Below, one piece after another: positions 62,965-64,000 of a stretch of DNA of 64,000 nt (the stretch's first letter is position 1; each line of letters starts with the position of its first letter). This stretch comes from DATFVA01 sp963745945 (GTDB taxonomy: Bacteria > Bacteroidota > Ignavibacteria > Ignavibacteriales > Ignavibacteriaceae). The DNA is taken from the NCBI GenBank assembly GCA_963745945.1, contig CAVUZG010000004.1, positions 1,860,001 through 1,924,000 of the forward strand, in the 5' to 3' direction. A program made the translations under genes and the position numbers. Below the pieces are notes generated by a model. That model worked only from the letters and a program-made list of their open reading frames with translations, had not been told where the DNA came from and searched no databases.

Positions 62965-63591
62965 ATGAATAATAAACAGGCATACAATCTCTGGTCGAAG
63001 CAGTACGACACAAATGATAACAAGACCCGTGACCTTGAAGCAAAAGCTTTGAGAGAAACTCTTGCTGAATTTGAGTTTAACAATTGCCTTGAAATCGGCT
63101 GTGGAACCGGAAAAAATACTGAATGGCTTTTGCAGAAAGTAAAATTAATTACTTGTGTTGATTTTTCAGAAAAGATGATTGCAAAAGCAAAAGAGAAAAT
63201 TAACTCTGAAAAGGTACAATTTGTTCTGACAGATATTACAAAGGACTGGAATTTTACAGTAGATAAATATGATATCGTAATCTTCAGTCTTGTACTTGAA
63301 CACGTTGAAGATCTCAATCACATATTTAAAGAAGCTGCCAGTGTTTTATTACCGGGTGGAATAATTTACATAGGCGAACTCCATCCCTACAAGCAATACA
63401 TGGGAACAAAAGCAAGATTTGAAACTGAAGAGGGTTTACAGGTTTTAGATTGTTACACCCACAATATTTCTGATTTTATTCATTCAGCAAATAAAAATGG
63501 ATGTGAAGTTGCATACTTAAATGAATATTTTGACGAACCTGAGAAATCATCTGTACCGCGTTTATTAACCATTCTCTTTAATAAAAGATAA
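62965..63591 (+). CDS. class I SAM-dependent methyltransferase
   Basis: 208 residues. CLEIGCGTGKNTEWLLQK (about residues 40-57) is motif I of SAM enzymes, CVDFSEKMIAKAKEKI motif II, and KYDIVIFSLVLEHVEDLNHIFKEAASVLLPGGIIYIGEL is the post-I to motif III block typical of methyltransferase type 11. The acceptor is unknown. It follows the repeat element, ten bases after it. The remaining gap of 90 bases leads to the ABC-F gene. Confidence 0.88.
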   Translation: MNNKQAYNLWSKQYDTNDNKTRDLEAKALRETLAEFEFNNCLEIGCGTGKNTEWLLQKVKLITCVDFSEKMIAKAKEKINSEKVQFVLTDITKDWNFTVDKYDIVIFSLVLEHVEDLNHIFKEAASVLLPGGIIYIGELHPYKQYMGTKARFETEEGLQVLDCYTHNISDFIHSANKNGCEVAYLNEYFDEPEKSSVPRLLTILFNKR

Positions 63592-63681
63592 CTTCGGGTA
63601 TTTGCTCAAATCATTTAATAATTACTTTAATCCTGTTAATGTATATTTGTTGCTCAATTATGCTATTTAAAATTTTAAAAT

Positions 63682-64000
63682 ATGTCCGATAATATTGCCC
63701 CTGTTATATTAACTGCTCTTGAACTGGAAGTACATTTCGGTGAGCAAATCATTTTAGACAAAGCATCATTAAGTGTGCATGAAGGTGACCGGATCGGATT
63801 AGTCGGAAGAAACGGTGCAGGCAAATCAACTTTTCTGAAAATCGTTTCCGGGTTAATGCTTCCGGATTCCGGTGAAGTGGCAAAAAAGAGAAATCTTGTA
63901 ACCGGATTTCTTTCACAGGAATTTACTTTAGATGAATCAAAAAACGTTTATGAAAATATTTTATCAGGTGCCGAACAGGAACTGGATTTAATAAAAGAAT
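63682..64000 (+). CDS. ABC-F family ATPase, C-terminus beyond window
   Basis: 106 residues visible from ATG 63682. LTALELEVHFGEQIILDKASLSVHEGDRIGLVGRNGAGKSTFLKIVSG shows the A-loop and Walker A GRNGAGKST at about residues 45-53. VTGFLSQEFTLDESKNVYENIL is the ABC-F-like Q-loop stretch. The pair of ATPase domains without membrane part acts on ribosomes in translation (EttA/Uup-like). The rest of the gene, including the signature motif, is outside the window, so subfamily is open. Confidence 0.88.
   Translation, partial: MSDNIAPVILTALELEVHFGEQIILDKASLSVHEGDRIGLVGRNGAGKSTFLKIVSGLMLPDSGEVAKKRNLVTGFLSQEFTLDESKNVYENILSGAEQELDLIKE

Noticed and set aside
1..64000. tRNA or rRNA genes
   Set aside because: None recognised by eye in the intergenic spaces on either strand; a covariance search would be needed to be sure.

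Overview
The window is about 64 kb of low-GC bacterial chromosome. The gene set suggests a member of the Bacteroidota/Chlorobiota (FCB) group, and Ignavibacteria fits best. Pointers are a DUF2723 (GT117) membrane protein, a fused transaldolase/glucose-6-phosphate isomerase, periplasmic lipoproteins with the SC/SCN lipobox of Bacteroidota relatives, PhnB-type VOC proteins, and real Shine-Dalgarno sequences, which true Bacteroidia mostly lack. This placement is inference; no rRNA or tRNA gene was seen.

Layout. 1-8.2 kb: a truncated secreted subtilase, a YtxH protein, MscL with a zinc ribbon, an RluE-like pseudouridine synthase overlapping a GT2 gene, the GT117-type membrane protein and a GT9 glycosyltransferase. 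8.3-9.4 kb: a type II toxin-antitoxin pair and a LOG-family protein. 9.6-13.9 kb: a decaying tandem array of nearly identical lipoprotein genes, all broken by stops and frameshifts. 13.9-19.1 kb: YceI, L-2-hydroxyglutarate oxidase, a mini PRC-barrel-like gene, FtsH and a cysteine hydrolase. 19.2-28.7 kb: a pentose phosphate operon (transketolase, transaldolase-PGI fusion, HAD phosphatase, 6-phosphogluconate dehydrogenase, glucose-6-phosphate dehydrogenase, flavin disulfide reductase). 28.9-33.1 kb: a complete sugar ABC importer. 33.1-39.9 kb: a Rieske-FAD reductase, a DNA methyltransferase with a PD-(D/E)XK-like nuclease candidate, and a cation/proton antiporter coupled to a beta-CASP hydrolase. 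40.1-42.0 kb: carbamate kinase and ornithine carbamoyltransferase. 42.0-50.3 kb: a repeat-rich gap, RsgA, DinB, a serine hydrolase, AlkD, DUF1003, a VOC dioxygenase, a MarR-GNAT fusion, a DUF3298 protein and a 31-residue membrane peptide. 50.3-53.3 kb: an aspartate kinase / diaminopimelate decarboxylase / EVE operon on the minus strand. 53.4-56.6 kb: two envelope proteins and a Ycf46-type AAA ATPase. 56.6-61.7 kb: a minus-strand run of small VOC, DHFR-like, SRPBCC and DUF1801 genes, divergent from a GlxA-type AraC regulator. The window ends in a methyltransferase and the start of an ABC-F ATPase.

How it fits together. The ABC importer and the downstream pentose phosphate operon would bring in sugar and make NADPH and pentoses. 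The tail cluster looks like a small-molecule or xenobiotic response set under the GlxA-type regulator. Two families of dispersed two-hairpin repeats sit in the gaps.

Caution on quality. Five ordinary genes show one apparent indel or lack a normal start (GT2, the ABC ATPase, the antiporter, DUF1801, one VOC protein), and the lipoprotein array has many. Some of these may be sequence or assembly errors rather than biology.
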